From assembly GCA_004794655.1 (NCBI GenBank), contig SMMW01000555.1, positions 6,233,001-6,297,000 on the forward strand: a DNA stretch of 64,000 nucleotides. The letters are read 5' to 3'. This DNA comes from Marisa cornuarietis. Its lineage: Eukaryota > Mollusca > Gastropoda > Architaenioglossa > Ampullariidae. Position numbers and translations under genes: made by a program. Below, piece by piece: positions 22,790 through 33,750 of this stretch; positions within the stretch are counted from its first letter, which is position 1, and each line of letters begins with the position of its first letter. Below the pieces are notes generated by a model. That model saw nothing but the letters and a program-made list of their open reading frames with translations, was not told the origin of the DNA and made no database searches.

Positions 22790-23560
22790 CACTAACACCC
22801 GCTCTGTGATCCGTAGATGCTCTGAATTCCGGGTGGCGAAATGAAACACGCTGTTGTCCCTACGTTCTGAGGCCACGCAACTCCTGTCAGGCCACCCCTT
22901 AAGCTGCTGACCAATGCGCAACATTGATTTACAAACCAAATACGTGCATTGATCGCCCACTCTTTTGTACTGGCGGGCTTTGGCAGGCGGAGAAGGCTAT
23001 ACCTTCTTGGAGAAGAAGCGGTGAATATTGATGTCAGTTTCGTCGATAACGTGAGATGATAAGTGTTGAACTTGATGATTTAGATGGCCTGCCGACTGAT
23101 CCTTTCTGTCCCCGGCACGGTGCTCTACTGGGTGGACGGAACTGTTTCCGACGATGCAAGATAGGGTCTTTGGATGCAAGGATTTGGAGGTGGTGGAAAA
23201 GGGCGGAAACTGCTTTAAACTCCTGGACGGAGCCTGCGCGCGCTGGGATAGAACTTGCTTAAGCCTCAACGCAATCATCTGACTGCTCGCGATGTCATAT
23301 AAACCAGCTTGAGACACCAGCAGATTGACGTCTGCTTCCTCAGGTTTCAAATCAAACAATAAAGAAGGCCGAGAAAGCAAAAAGAGCATGCAACATTGGC
23401 GGTTTATAAAAGATGCAAAGAAAAATAAACAGTAAGGCGGCTAACTGTCAAGAGCCAGCAAACTTCTGTCCATTAGTCTCACCTCAAGTGTGGAAAGAAT
23501 ACGTTGGGTTGTGATGGTGGTGGTTACGTGTTTTTGTAGGTTTGTGAGTTGCATGTCAAA
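22790..23560. other. Unique sequence with open frames on both strands
   Basis: A minus-strand frame of 130 codons (22997-23389) and an overlapping plus-strand frame have balanced composition. I see no family motif or good splice pair, so no gene is called. Confidence 0.35.
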
Positions 23561-23566
<6 letters not shown>

Positions 23567-23605
<39 letters not shown>

Positions 23606-23641
23606 AAATTGTCAATGTTTGCTCGTGTATGTGTATGTCTT

Positions 23642-23699
<58 letters not shown>
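23567..23699. repeat. Two (GT)n tracts
   Basis: (GT)n at 23567-23601 and at 23646-23699, separated by 44 bp of GT-rich sequence. Confidence 0.95.
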
Positions 23700-24510
23700 C
23701 TGGTGTGCTCTAATACCTGTGAGGTGAAACACTTTTCTAGTCTGAGGAGGTCCTTTTGTTAATTGAACATTCGTGCTGCTGACTTCATAATTTTCCGCTC
23801 TTTGCTCATTATGCTCGCTTCTAACCTTCCAGTACTCGTGTCCTTTAACCCCTTGCGCAGGGATGTGTAGGCTGGTTCCCTAGGGTCCGCTAGTCCCGTC
23901 TGTCTCTGAGTTTGCGGGTTTTCGCATCATCTAAAACCACTCTAACTGCTCGATTTCAGCCAGAGGCCACTTTTTTGATCCTGTTTTTTTTTTATCCAGT
24001 ATATTGTCTCTAGCTGCTGCAGTCTGACAGCGGCCTCAACAACATGAACATTCTGGAAGTTTCCAGTGCTTGCGGCCAGAGAACATCAACAGGGAGCTGT
24101 TGGCAGAGGGATACGTTGTCCTGACAAGAGTCGGCATCATGAGCTGGAATTGATTTGCGCCCTCTTTATGTCTAGTGACTACTATTGGGCGCCATTTTGT
24201 GCTCATTGCCGACGTTCGCGTGGTCCGCTTATTTGGTGTAACAGCCGGATGGAGGGTTCGATGTTGACTCTTGATCTCAAAACATCCAGCCAGGGGGAAG
24301 CAAATCATCGGCTGCAATCATAAAATTTTATTTTAGCTATTAGAAGCACTTCGAGACATTTATTTGTTTTGATTTACTTCATCTCTTCTTGGTTTTGCTC
24401 ACTTTTTTCCAGTGAAAAATATTCATAATTTCTTTATTTTTTCGTGTCCGTGTGGTTCTGACTCGCTCTTCGAATATAGTCTGTCCGCTAAATTTTGCCT
24501 AGTTTTAATA

Positions 24511-24567
24511 TGAGTGAGTGAGTGAGTAAGTGAGTGAGTCAGTCAGTCAGTCAGTCAGTTTGTCAGT
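24511..24567. repeat. (TGAG)n then (TCAG)n microsatellite
   Basis: About seven TGAG-type units switch to about five TCAG units. Confidence 0.9.
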
Positions 24568-24592
24568 AACAGGACTCTTCTGCGTACTTTTG

Positions 24593-24594
<2 letters not shown>

Positions 24595-24635
<41 letters not shown>

Positions 24636-24660
24636 TCGTCGTCGTCGTCGTCGCCGCCGC
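24595..24660. repeat. (ATC)n-(GTC)n-(GCC)n compound microsatellite
   Basis: Thirteen ATC units pass into GTC and then GCC units. Open-frame Ser/Val/Ala strings here are repeat products. Confidence 0.95.
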
Positions 24661-24664
24661 TTTT

Positions 24665-25610
24665 GATGTTTTTCATCGTAATGTATATTTTGTCCATTTA
24701 TCAAGTCAGATCGAACATATTTGCATCAACAAAATACATAAGAGGCCATTGCTCAAAAGGTCCTCTCTGTCTTTATCGACGGGTGACGGTGGCCTGTTCA
24801 TCATCACACTTCTTTTCTGAGCTCGCTGACCTCTTCATGCAACAGCGAGGACAAAATATTGTCTTCCTTTTGTAATATTACCTTCCATGTAATCTGAGCG
24901 CAAATAATATTTTGGCTGGTTTCGTGTTTTTCCTGCTTACGGTAAGCTGCAGTGAGAATACCAATTAAACTTTGTTTACATGGAGCTTACGTAAAGGCAA
25001 TTGTAACAAATGGAAAAATTATGATATTAAGTGTTAAAAGATAACACTTGCTAAAATAAATTGATCTCATTAACGATTAGCATTTTTCTCACGTCATTTT
25101 TCTGAGCTTTGGTGTCGCTGCACTGCAACTGTATAAAGTGTTTTTGCTGCCGAAGGTGAAACATTCAGAAAGAAAGATTAAAATAACGAAGTCGTAAAAC
25201 GACGGTATAATGAAGATATGAGGGGGGAAAATTGAAGAAAATAAAAAAAGATAAACAACAATGTGTTATACTGCATTCGTACTCGACCGCAACAAGTACT
25301 TCTGGATAACAAATGACAGCGCACTGCACATCAAACATAAAAACGCTGCTACAGCAACTATCTTTACTTTCCTCATCACTTGCAGAGCTAAGAGGGTGCT
25401 TTTCTCGCAGGGTACACAACAGCCACCAATGACTTACTGTTAAAGCGGAAGCTGTACAGAACAAAGGAGGACAAACGTCAACAGTTCGCAAGAAATATAA
25501 ACGAAGACGGCTCTTTTGTGTTCACCGTGTAAAGGGGGGGGCAACCTGTAGCACTTGACGCACAACCGGATGGAGGAAGAAGGGGATGAAGTGTGTGCGG
25601 GTAGTAGATC
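24665..25610. other. Gene-free stretch
   Basis: No gene or repeat family recognised. The frames at 25165-25491 lack motifs. Confidence 0.4.
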
Positions 25611-25614
25611 AAAC

Positions 25615-25868
25615 CTTTGCACGTTTGGTGGCAGTCTGGGGTGGATGGGAAAGGAAGACCCGGTAGTTTGGGAGTGACTAGGGTCTGCTGTTGATGTGAC
25701 TCAAAGGAAGGCTGAGAATTGGTGAGATCTGAGGTACTTCTGCTGCCCCTAAATCTCAGGCCTTGCAGACAGTTCTCAAGTGCTTGCAAGTATTGCTTCG
25801 GGCATCGGTTCTTTGCTGCCTGATGTTTGGTGAAGAAAAGTGAGAGGGGTTCAAAACTCGTATGGCAG
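25615..25868 (-). CDS. Weak candidate exon, unknown product
   Basis: A minus-strand frame follows a (GT)n tract. It is rich in Gln, Ser, Pro and Leu (for example NCLQGLRFRGSRSTSDLTNS) with no simple repeat after the first dozen residues, and it reaches a modest AAG/GTTTGA donor at 25615. The acceptor is unclear. I do not recognise the protein, and this may be a chance frame in a patch of higher G+C. Confidence 0.17.
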
Positions 25869-26354
25869 ACACACACACACACACACACAGGTGAATTCAG
25901 CAAGCAAGCGCGTGTGTGTGTGTCTTTTAAGTGTGCATATGTTTGACCAAGAACTTAAGGACTAATGAAACAATAAAATAAACTTCCCGACATTTAGGAC
26001 TGGACCCTCAGACAATTAAGAAACAAGCAGTAAATACAAACGGTGAAAAGTAATCGATCTAAAAACCAATAATTTAATCAATCAATATAGGTATATGCAA
26101 AATAACCAGTCTGTGGTCCTGTCTACAAGGTTCAACTAATTCGTTCCCTCTTACCTAGGTCCGCGGTTATTTTTTTTTTATACGCACATGCGAAAGGTGT
26201 GTACAGGGCAGCGCAGCAACAGGGTCACGTGACTAACCCTTCCACTCCACATGCAACAACTTTCATCCTCGTCTGCCACCATTTTCCAACGAGCCTTGTG
26301 CAGCTAAGCCATCGATGCCACGGATATGTCAAAATTTCTACCCTGGTAAATGAA

Positions 26355-26830
26355 GCTAATTTTCTCTTCTTCTCTCTCTCTCTCTCTCTCTTGTATGATT
26401 TTCCTTCCCTCCTTTTCTACTCTCTCTCCTTCCATTTTCCTTATTTTTATTTGCACTCCTCTCTTTTCCCTTCATGTTCTATTTCTTGTTTTCTGTCTCC
26501 CCCTCTCTCTCTCCTTTCTCTTTCAACTCATGTCTTGCTTTCCTCCGTCGTTCCTCGTCTCATTTCTCTGTCATCTTTCGTCATCCTCGTTTTTCTCTTC
26601 TCTGTTTCTTCTCTTTCATTTCTTCATTGTCTCTTTTCTTTCTCCTTACTTTTCTTCCTTTCTCTCGTTGTATTCTTTTTTCTCAGTTCTTCTCCTTTAT
26701 TGACTCGTTTTCGTATTTCTTCTCTTTCTCTAATGTTTCCCCTGTTTCGTTGAATTCTTTTACTTTTTTATCAATTTATTTCTATATTTAACCATTTCGC
26801 TGCTGTTTCTCTCTCTCTCTCTTCCTTCTC
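26355..26830 (+). repeat. Long polypyrimidine tract
   Basis: Nearly 480 bases in which C and T dominate, starting with (TC)n at about 26366-26391 and ending near (TC)n at 26807-26822. It produces three overlapping Phe/Leu/Ser open frames (up to 184 codons) that are not genes. Confidence 0.85.
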
Positions 26831-27229
26831 CTAACTAATGGTACTCTCTGCTCTCTTTCCTATGGTTGTCAGAAGGGGATGGCTCATCTCGTGCACAGCT
26901 TTATGAGCATCACACATTGTTGTCATTTCCCGAACAGGTAATACAGGTCCGCCCACAACTCCCTCTCTAGTGCACGAAGTTCATCACACTACTCACCCCC
27001 CTACTCCCCACCTTCCTCCAAGCTCCCAACGAACGATGTCCGTTCAGCTTAGCTCCGACATTTAACCTCAATCTTTCCTTTATTTTTTTTCCCCCTCGCC
27101 GAAAGCAACCCCTTCTGTCTGAGATTTTCGTTGTCTGCATCTCCATATGCTCTTCCACACTTTTATGCACGGCCGTCTACTCATCCTCCACCTTACTTTG
27201 TCAGGCCTTTCCCTGGCTAGGGCCCGAGC

Positions 27230-28080
27230 ATCTTAGGAGTAGTGACTCGTTAACAGTTTGTTAAACTGACTAACGACATCTCGCCCAAGGTTTGCGCTTT
27301 AATCGCGATCGTCTTGTCACGGACAATCTTCCCGCTTCATCGCCCACCGGTCTTTTCATGTAAGGAGGGACGACAGATAACGAGAACGATTACAATGACG
27401 ATGCTAACAACAACGACGACGACGCGTAACCGACGGAACTGACTACGTACTACGTCAGAACGGCGTCAACTGGACCGTTTAAGGCCGATCGTCGACTTAA
27501 CCCCATTTCTCCCCTACCCTCTCCCCCAACTTTTGCAGTTCACACCCACTCTTCCCCGCACCTCCTTTCCCTCCCTCCAAGCCTGGCGTCGCGTTCCGTG
27601 GCTGTTGAAGTCGCGGCGAGTGCATGTTCTGCTGGCGTCTTGCGCAAAACTTTTCGGAGTTGATGCGTTGGAGTAGCGGGGCTGGTGGCGGTGGCAACGA
27701 TTTGGCCGTTGCATCGTATCCGTAAGTGGCGCGGACGCAAGGCGCGAACAGCAGCAGCAGCAGCAGCAGCAGCACCACCACCACCACCACCAGCAGCAGC
27801 AGTAGTAGCATCTAGAGACAGTGTGTTAAAGAGCACCGTCATTCTGTCGGGCGGCGCTGCAGCTAGCGGCACGAAGTCCCCCCACGCTCGTAGTCTGTCG
27901 CACCTCACACGCCGGGACCGCTGCTACTCGAGCTGGCATGCGCGTGCGTGTGTCTGTGTGTGCGGCGACCACTTTAACTGTATTGACGCCTTCTTTCCTT
28001 CGCTGGGAGTAGGACAGCCCCCGCCGAGGAAGCGAGGCAAAAGAAGGGGAGGAAAAGTTTAGCACGTGGCATGCGGGTTC
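27230..28080 (+). promoter_or_regulatory. CpG-rich segment, possible promoter and 5' exon
   Basis: This block stands out from the A/T-rich surroundings by dense CpG dinucleotides (for example GACGACGACGACGCG near 27415 and clusters at 27590-27960) and higher G+C. It contains a CAG/CAC repeat and open frames on both strands, as G/C-rich 5' regions often do. It lies just upstream of a candidate start exon with a strong donor at 28352. I infer a promoter with a first exon on the plus strand. No TATA box was identified. Confidence 0.4.
27749..27808. repeat. (CAG)n-(CAC)n-(CAG)n microsatellite
   Basis: About eight CAG, six CAC and four CAG units followed by TAG TAG. It lies inside the CpG-rich segment and may be in a 5' untranslated region. 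Poly-Ala and poly-Pro frames across it are not supported as coding. Confidence 0.93.
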
Positions 28081-28292
28081 TCCGTGAGTGAGCCTGAAAA
28101 AAGCTTGCGCCAAGAAGAAGGGCCCGAAGTGAAATCTACGGAAAGAAAGAGATAGAGAGAGAGAGAGACTGAGAGACACACACAAAGGATGGACAACTCA
28201 TGCGACTAGCATATTCGTTTGCCTGCCCTTGTATTGAGGGGGAGGGTGTGCAGTGTGTGTGTGAAAGCGAGTAAGGTTACTTCTCGGCGTAA

Positions 28293-28352
28293 ATGAAGAA
28301 ATACAGAGCAAAAAGGGATCTTAAGTTGAACAGGACTGGATGTGATTTCAGG
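28293..28352 (+). CDS. Candidate start exon, 20 codons, unknown product
   Basis: An ATG at 28293 sits directly after an in-frame TAA and opens 20 codons (MKKYRAKRDLKLNRTGCDFR). The frame ends in phase 0 at TTCAGG/GTAAGTG, a near-perfect 5' splice site at 28353. Start context is poor (T at -3). The strength of the donor and the CpG-rich sequence upstream are the main reasons to report it. The same donor could instead end an untranslated first exon. No downstream partner exon was found. Confidence 0.3.
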
Positions 28353-28359
28353 GTAAGTG

Positions 28360-28985
28360 AATTACGACTCTTCATTAATTAACAGTGTGCGCGTCAGGTA
28401 GTAGATGAAAGACGGGAAAAAGGAGGCATAAACTTCCTGTTATTAGAGCATCTATAGATTTATTTATGTCTCTGTTTACGTTTAAGGTATCAATTTTATC
28501 TCTAAGACATATTTGAGTAAGCGTTTCTCAAACTTTGAAAATGTAAAAGTTTATAGTCATAAGTGCTATAGGTCATCTTTGCTTTTTGTGGACCCCTCAC
28601 TCAAATAGAAGTCTGTGTTCCCTGTGCCTGCATCATTTGTGTGTGTGTGTGTGTGTGCGTGTGTGCGTGCGTGCATGCGTCTAGGAGAGAAAGAAAGCAG
28701 GAGTTAGTGAATGAGAACAGAGAAAGAGTGAGAAACCGCGTGCCTCCATGCATATACATTTCTCTGTATGTGCAGATGTTTCTGCTGTGTGTTTATTTTA
28801 AAGTGAGTTTGTAAAGCTTATTGGTGTCTTGTGTCAATATGGAACAAAATAATGCTTCTTAATAAGTTGTGAACTAAAAGATTTAATCAATCATTAAATT
28901 ATTATTGATACCGCGCGTGTTTAGACTTATATTACTATAAATAAAGGGAAAGTAATTGAAATATTTGTCAGACGGCTAACTCTCT
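28360..28985. other. Probable intron or intergenic sequence
   Basis: A/T-rich, with a GT-rich patch at 28638-28678. No gene. Confidence 0.45.
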
Positions 28986-29060
28986 CTTCAGCAAGCGATG
29001 TGCTCACCTCTCCACGGTGAAATATGCATTACAAATTTAATAATAATAATAATAATAATC
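28985..29060 (+). mobile_element. LINE 3' tail
   Basis: GCTCACCTCTCCACGGTGAA, then ATGCATTACAAATTTAATAA, then (AAT)n matches the order of blocks at the end of the LINE relic near 17130-17190. It is a very short 5'-truncated copy of the same or a related family. Confidence 0.5.
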
Positions 29061-29224
29061 TAGTGTAGGCCAGTATGCTAGTGTTAACATGGGCATCTAG
29101 TCAGGTGTAACTAACTTTCTTTTAAAACCATTCCTTTCAAAATTTACGTTGTTCGTATTTCTAAATGATAATAAGACAAATGCTTTCTAAATCTTGCACG
29201 ATAGTCACCCCACTATAGTCAAAA

Positions 29225-29445
29225 AGCTGCAGAGCTTGGGCAGCTGTAATTAGCGCTACCATCAGCCCACAGCTGTGCTCGCCTCGTTACCAATACAGTG
29301 AAAGTTGGCTGTTCCGGGTTCAGTTTTCGTCTCGGGCACTCTATTCTTTCTCTGCATGTGGCATCTGTTTACAGGGCTGGCTGTCTCGCCGTGTTATAGC
29401 CTTAAATGCTCGCTCGGGGTTAAACCCCAGTTCCCCCCTTATTTG
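29225..29445 (+). mobile_element. tRNA-derived SINE
   Basis: Worn A-box region near 29270 (GCTCGCCTCGTTACC), then TACAGTGAAAGTT, then a B-box-like GGGTTCAGTTTTCGTCTCGG at about 29318. The tail has CCTTAAATGCTCGCTCGG and GGTTAAACCCC, a 3' end shape common in SINEs. It shares ordered blocks with the minus-strand copy at 5301-5425. The 72-codon frame over it is not a gene. Confidence 0.6.
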
Positions 29446-29732
29446 GATAGTTTCTTTTTAGGCAGTGAAACTTTACATGATATAGTTTATCTGAAATGGC
29501 AGCATAAGAAAGCGTCATATTAGAGCGTTTACTAACATTTTAGTTTTAAAAAAGGCACATATCGATAAGGTTTACTTTGGAGTTTCAGCAGTAAAAGTCC
29601 CATTATAGTAATTATTGGAAGACTTAGAAAGTGATAAGTCACAGAAGTGTTTATTGACTTTTTGTATGAAGGCAGTGACACCTCAGAGAAAGATTTATTG
29701 ACACATTGCGTCTAAGAAGGGAAATGTCAGAA

Positions 29733-29734
<2 letters not shown>

Positions 29735-29784
<50 letters not shown>
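29735..29784. repeat. (GT)n microsatellite
   Basis: About 25 GT units. Confidence 0.97.
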
Positions 29785-29786
<2 letters not shown>

Positions 29787-29991
29787 AATGCTGTGATGGA
29801 AAGATTTTTTTCTATGCAAACTCAGTTATCAATGAAGTTTTTCTAAGTCTAATAAAAATCTAATGTCAGTTTAATGCAAGTCTAAATTTCACTTCCCCCT
29901 GCTTATTTTAAACATCCTTCATTATCTGCAAATATACTATTCCTAAACACAGTCGATACAAAAGTAAATATGTTCTCTCTCACACGTACAA

Positions 29992-29995
29992 ACAC

Positions 29996-30033
<38 letters not shown>
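29992..30033. repeat. (CA)n microsatellite
   Basis: About 20 CA units with one CG interruption. Confidence 0.95.
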
Positions 30034-30034
<1 letters not shown>

Positions 30035-30886
30035 ATGGGCCCAATGAATAAAGCAGGACAATGGCCAAAGTCCAGGACTAGACATGAAAGGCGCGGTGTC
30101 GCCGAGGGTATAATTCGGGCGCCATCGTGGCTTCATTTTTTTCTTTGGCATCCTCGGAATTCAGTAACAGGGACAACAAAATACCGCCTGCTTGAAGTCC
30201 TACAACTTTAGACCAATAACCTAACACCTCTTATATAGTTCCGAACTTCAAAATTGTCATAGACCCAATCTCTTGGTTTTTTTTTTAGACTGATATATAA
30301 AAACTTTCTTATTAACATTCTTCATATTGTTGCAGTTGTTAGGACGAGTATTATTACTCGTGAAAGAACGAGCTGAAACATGATTGTCTAAACTACATGC
30401 ATGTCAGGTAGTTGACAGCAATGAATTTAGTTCATTATTGTCTACTCTGATGCTGGTATACACACTTATTCTTGAAATAAAGTGCGAGTCTGTTAAAATA
30501 TCCACATAATGTTGAGTTGTCTCCCTCTCCTTTTGTTTCTTTATTTAGCCTCTTGGAGGTTTTTTTCTTTCTAATCCTTGAAAAACGTGTCCTTCTTTCC
30601 CGAAAGAAACAAAATTCATGAAGTGCCGAGTATAAACTGAAGCTGTATACATGTTTATAAAGTTTTTTTTATGTCATTGGATTGACGCTTCGTGCGGTCT
30701 TGAAAGTGTTTTTATTTCGATGTCGAGAAATTATGTGCATTTGGGGCATTTTTTTCGGATCCGTTCTCGTATTCTTTGCCTTTCTACTTGTCTGCATCTC
30801 TACTTACGTGTCTGTCTTGTCTGCTGGTTGTTTGCTTACCTTTATGACAGAATTGCTGTCTTTACCTTTGTCATGTAATCTTGCTG

Positions 30887-30891
<5 letters not shown>

Positions 30892-30932
<41 letters not shown>
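30892..30932. repeat. (AC)n microsatellite
   Basis: About 20 AC units. Confidence 0.96.
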
Positions 30933-30936
<4 letters not shown>

Positions 30937-31695
30937 AAGACAAAGAGAGATAGACTGAGAGAGAGCATTAGTCATTCACACTTCTCGCTAAATCGTCACT
31001 TCCGACTGACACACAGTGCCTGAATGCATCAAGCGATATATGTAAGCCACATTCTTAGCGAAGAAAGGCAAACTTCTTACCAGGCAGAATGCATGCTGCA
31101 GATGATTATCAGGAACATGTGCAGAGAGGAAAAATAAAATCAGAAAGAAAGATGAAACATGCTTGTTTTTAAAGGTTTGGATGATTGTCACGGTTAATCA
31201 AAATTCTACTGACTCTTACCATAGAGGAAGCGAAATTAAGTGCAAGCTATCCTTTTCTTGCGCTCTTCTTTTTTTTAAGCTCGTCTCCTTGAAGTAGTCC
31301 AGAAAATATATTGGTTGTCGACACGGCTTTGAAGAAACAGAGTATATTTCTAGCCGTAGTTAATCTTCATACTTCGGGGTAGAGTGGAAGAACACATAAC
31401 ATTTTAAATAGCGAATTAATCACCATGTTTTTCTAAGAATTGTACTTTGATTAAATTTAATTTTAAAAATATATGAGTATAATTGTAATCTGATCATGTA
31501 AATGTGTTGTGTGTTTGATGGTAGGGACAATATATCTGAATGTGATTTTCGTTTGAGATAAGAAACAAGAGCTCGAGAAGTTTATGAAATATTAGCTTTT
31601 AAAAGAACTATGATGCTTTTGATAAGTAGCAGTTCTGTTTTACTCTCTGATACATATCTACTATACGCTGTCGAGACTCGTTTGAGACCGTCCCT

Positions 31696-32010
31696 TCAAG
31701 AAAGGTTTGGAGAACAAGCCTGGCCAAAGTCTTCTCGAACTAACATATCATTTGATCTCTCAGCATTACCCGCAGAAACATGCGAAGGACAATCGGGAAG
31801 GAAGGCAAGGCCATGAATTTTCATGAGAGGGTCTGTAGTCACGGCACCATCGCACCTGAGAAGAATATACAAAAGCTCGAGGTGCCAGATGGCGGCAAGT
31901 CGCGGTGACCTATTGCCAAGCGTCCTCAGGGTCCGGGATGTACGGTTATATGCTTGGACACGAGCTGGCATAATGGCAACACAGAGAAACAGGCGCACAC
32001 GACTTTCCAT
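31696..32010 (-). CDS. Candidate minus-strand coding block, unknown product
   Basis: A 104-codon minus-strand frame starts at an ATG with strong context (G at -3, G at +4). Residues 1-20 look like a signal peptide: basic start MESRVR, hydrophobic LFLCVAIM, then PARVQA. A CAG/GTGCGA sequence at 31857 can be read either as a donor closing that start exon or, because TTTTGTATATTCTTCTCAG precedes it, as a strong acceptor opening a final exon. That second exon would contain MKIHGLAFLPDCPSHVSAG and stop at 31696. Both halves are open in the same frame. The plus strand is also partly open (31823-32050), so higher G+C may account for some of this. Family not recognised. Confidence 0.3.
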   Translation of the reverse strand: MESRVRLFLCVAIMPARVQAYNRTSRTLRTLGNRSPRLAAIWHLELLYILLRCDGAVTTDPLMKIHGLAFLPDCPSHVSAGNAERSNDMLVREDFGQACSPNLS

Positions 32011-32157
32011 ACCTCAGGCGCACGCCTCTCGACAGACCGAGGACAGTTAAACTATGTTGCAGACGTATTTGCATGAGTATGGCATTGTCATCGCAGTTGG
32101 AGTCGCAAAGTGGCACTGCTGCAACATCGATAACATCGGACACACGCACACACACGC

Positions 32158-32179
32158 ATATATATATCTATATATATAT
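32158..32179. repeat. (AT)n-rich short microsatellite
   Basis: Interrupted AT run. Confidence 0.8.
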
Positions 32180-32432
32180 GTACGTCACTCACATGTTGTA
32201 CTGTTTTATTGATTCATCCCAGCTGACAAAGATGAGAAAATATAGAAGCTTTTTTAATTTCAGGATCTGTCCTGTCCTTTTAATATCGTTTACTTAGGAA
32301 AAAATGGAGGGTAGGGCTCACTTGCTTTGTTTCACAGAACTTTATTATTAGTTCACTTGCAATAATTTCATCCTAGAGATTTAATCTTAAATTTTATCGA
32401 GAAAAGAGCAACTTTTCTTTTATGGTTTCAAG

Positions 32433-32517
32433 GCGTAAGGAGAAGTGAAGACGGTTACTATGGAATCGTCACTTAAATATGATGAATGTAAGCAGAAGTC
32501 ATATTATCCACATCCAG
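32433..32517 (+). CDS. Candidate start exon, 19 codons plus one base
   Basis: A possible acceptor (TTTATGGTTTCAAG) ends at 32432. The ATG at 32460 has a strong context (A at -3, G at +4) and an in-frame TAA upstream, so it is the first start in this frame. It encodes MESSLKYDECKQKSYYPHP and ends in phase 1 at CATCCAG/GTAAGA, an excellent donor at 32518. The incoming side of the exon at 33751 needs exactly two bases to complete a codon for its longest frame. Joining the two gives a continuous frame to 33929. Family not recognised. Confidence 0.33.
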
Positions 32518-33750
32518 GTAAGACACTAGGTGAAAAATGCAAGCTTGTCGTTTCAAAGCTCTTTTTATTTCAGTAAATTAATGCTTTGTTTCACAACTTG
32601 CTAGTATCGTCTCTCAAGTTATAGTCCTATTTTATGTTAGACACTACCTACATATATATATATATATATGTGTGATCGAATAACTTACAAAATGTGACGT
32701 GCCAAGAAAATAATAATTCTCTATGCAACTGATTTGAGAAGGAAAGTTTTCTGTGTATGTAAGAAGACCTCGGATGATTTACTGGGAAAAGTGAAACTCA
32801 TGCTTAGAAAACTGACCCCACCATCAAACAGCACGGTTATTTTCAAAAGGCAGAAAGCCCACTTGTGACTATTTTTAAATAAATACAGACCACACATTGT
32901 ATCACACACTTAATTCTTCTTCTTGTTCTTTTTCTTTTTCAATTGGAACTAAAGGTACCGGTCATAGTGGAGTGGAGACACGGTGGGACACATCAGAGGT
33001 GAACGTATGCCAGAATAACAAATAGCCTGTTTAGTTGGAAAATATTTCTATACATACCAAACGTGGGTTTCGTACCTAAACTATTTCCATACATACTGAT
33101 GGATGAGGAAGATGGAAAAGGGGGAGTGAAGCTCTGGAAGATAATTCTTGACAACCATCGCTGTAAACAGAGTACATTATCATATTTTAAACTATTTCTT
33201 TCCAAGATAAAATTTTAATCCACGATCTCGCCATTTTAAGGTATTTGTGGGGTGATTTAAAATGTCCGCTACAGGATAGTCGCAAATATTAGTAAAAAGA
33301 CCGATTTTTGCCTTCATGGATAAAACGTTGCAGCCTGTTACTCAGAATCCGATAATCTCACCAGGAGACGAGGCAGATCACTTAATTCTTCCCTAAAGCA
33401 GACACAAGACAGAAGTGGTTGTCCGGTTCGTTGAGTGCTGTTAGGGTTACAGTCCCCAGAGAGCATCATCCAGCTGTCTTTTACGGCTGTTAACGCTGCC
33501 ACGGACATGTGCACAGATTTCCTTGAACAATATTTTTCAAATGCTGCCTCATCGGAGATAAATACTAATCTGATTTGTGCCATCGACTGCCGATGATTTT
33601 TTTTCTTGCAGGTCTGCCGCGCCCACCAAGCGTTTCAGTATGATCTGATTTTCATGAAAGTTGCGAACAAAGAGTATGTCAGCTTTTAGTGTTTTTCTTT
33701 TCCTGGCTCGACAGCAAACAATGTTTCTGCTTCTGTTTCTTTTTTTTCAG

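Larger units (their letters stand above)
29446..31690. other. Gene-free stretch with three microsatellites
   Basis: Apart from the (GT)n and (CA)n tracts listed separately, nothing is recognised. The hydrophobic frame at 30651-31023 has no start or splice support. Confidence 0.4.

Noticed and set aside
22997..23389. 130-codon minus-strand frame as a gene
   Set aside because: Composition is plausible, but there is no start context, splice pair or motif, and the opposite strand is partly open.
26199..26791. Three overlapping plus-strand frames up to 184 codons
   Set aside because: They are translations of a polypyrimidine tract (Phe, Leu and Ser only) open in all frames, so they are not coding.
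27540..27908. Minus-strand 122-codon frame with poly-Ala and poly-Gly
   Set aside because: It is produced by the CAG/CAC repeat and by high G+C. The plus strand and a second minus frame are open as well.
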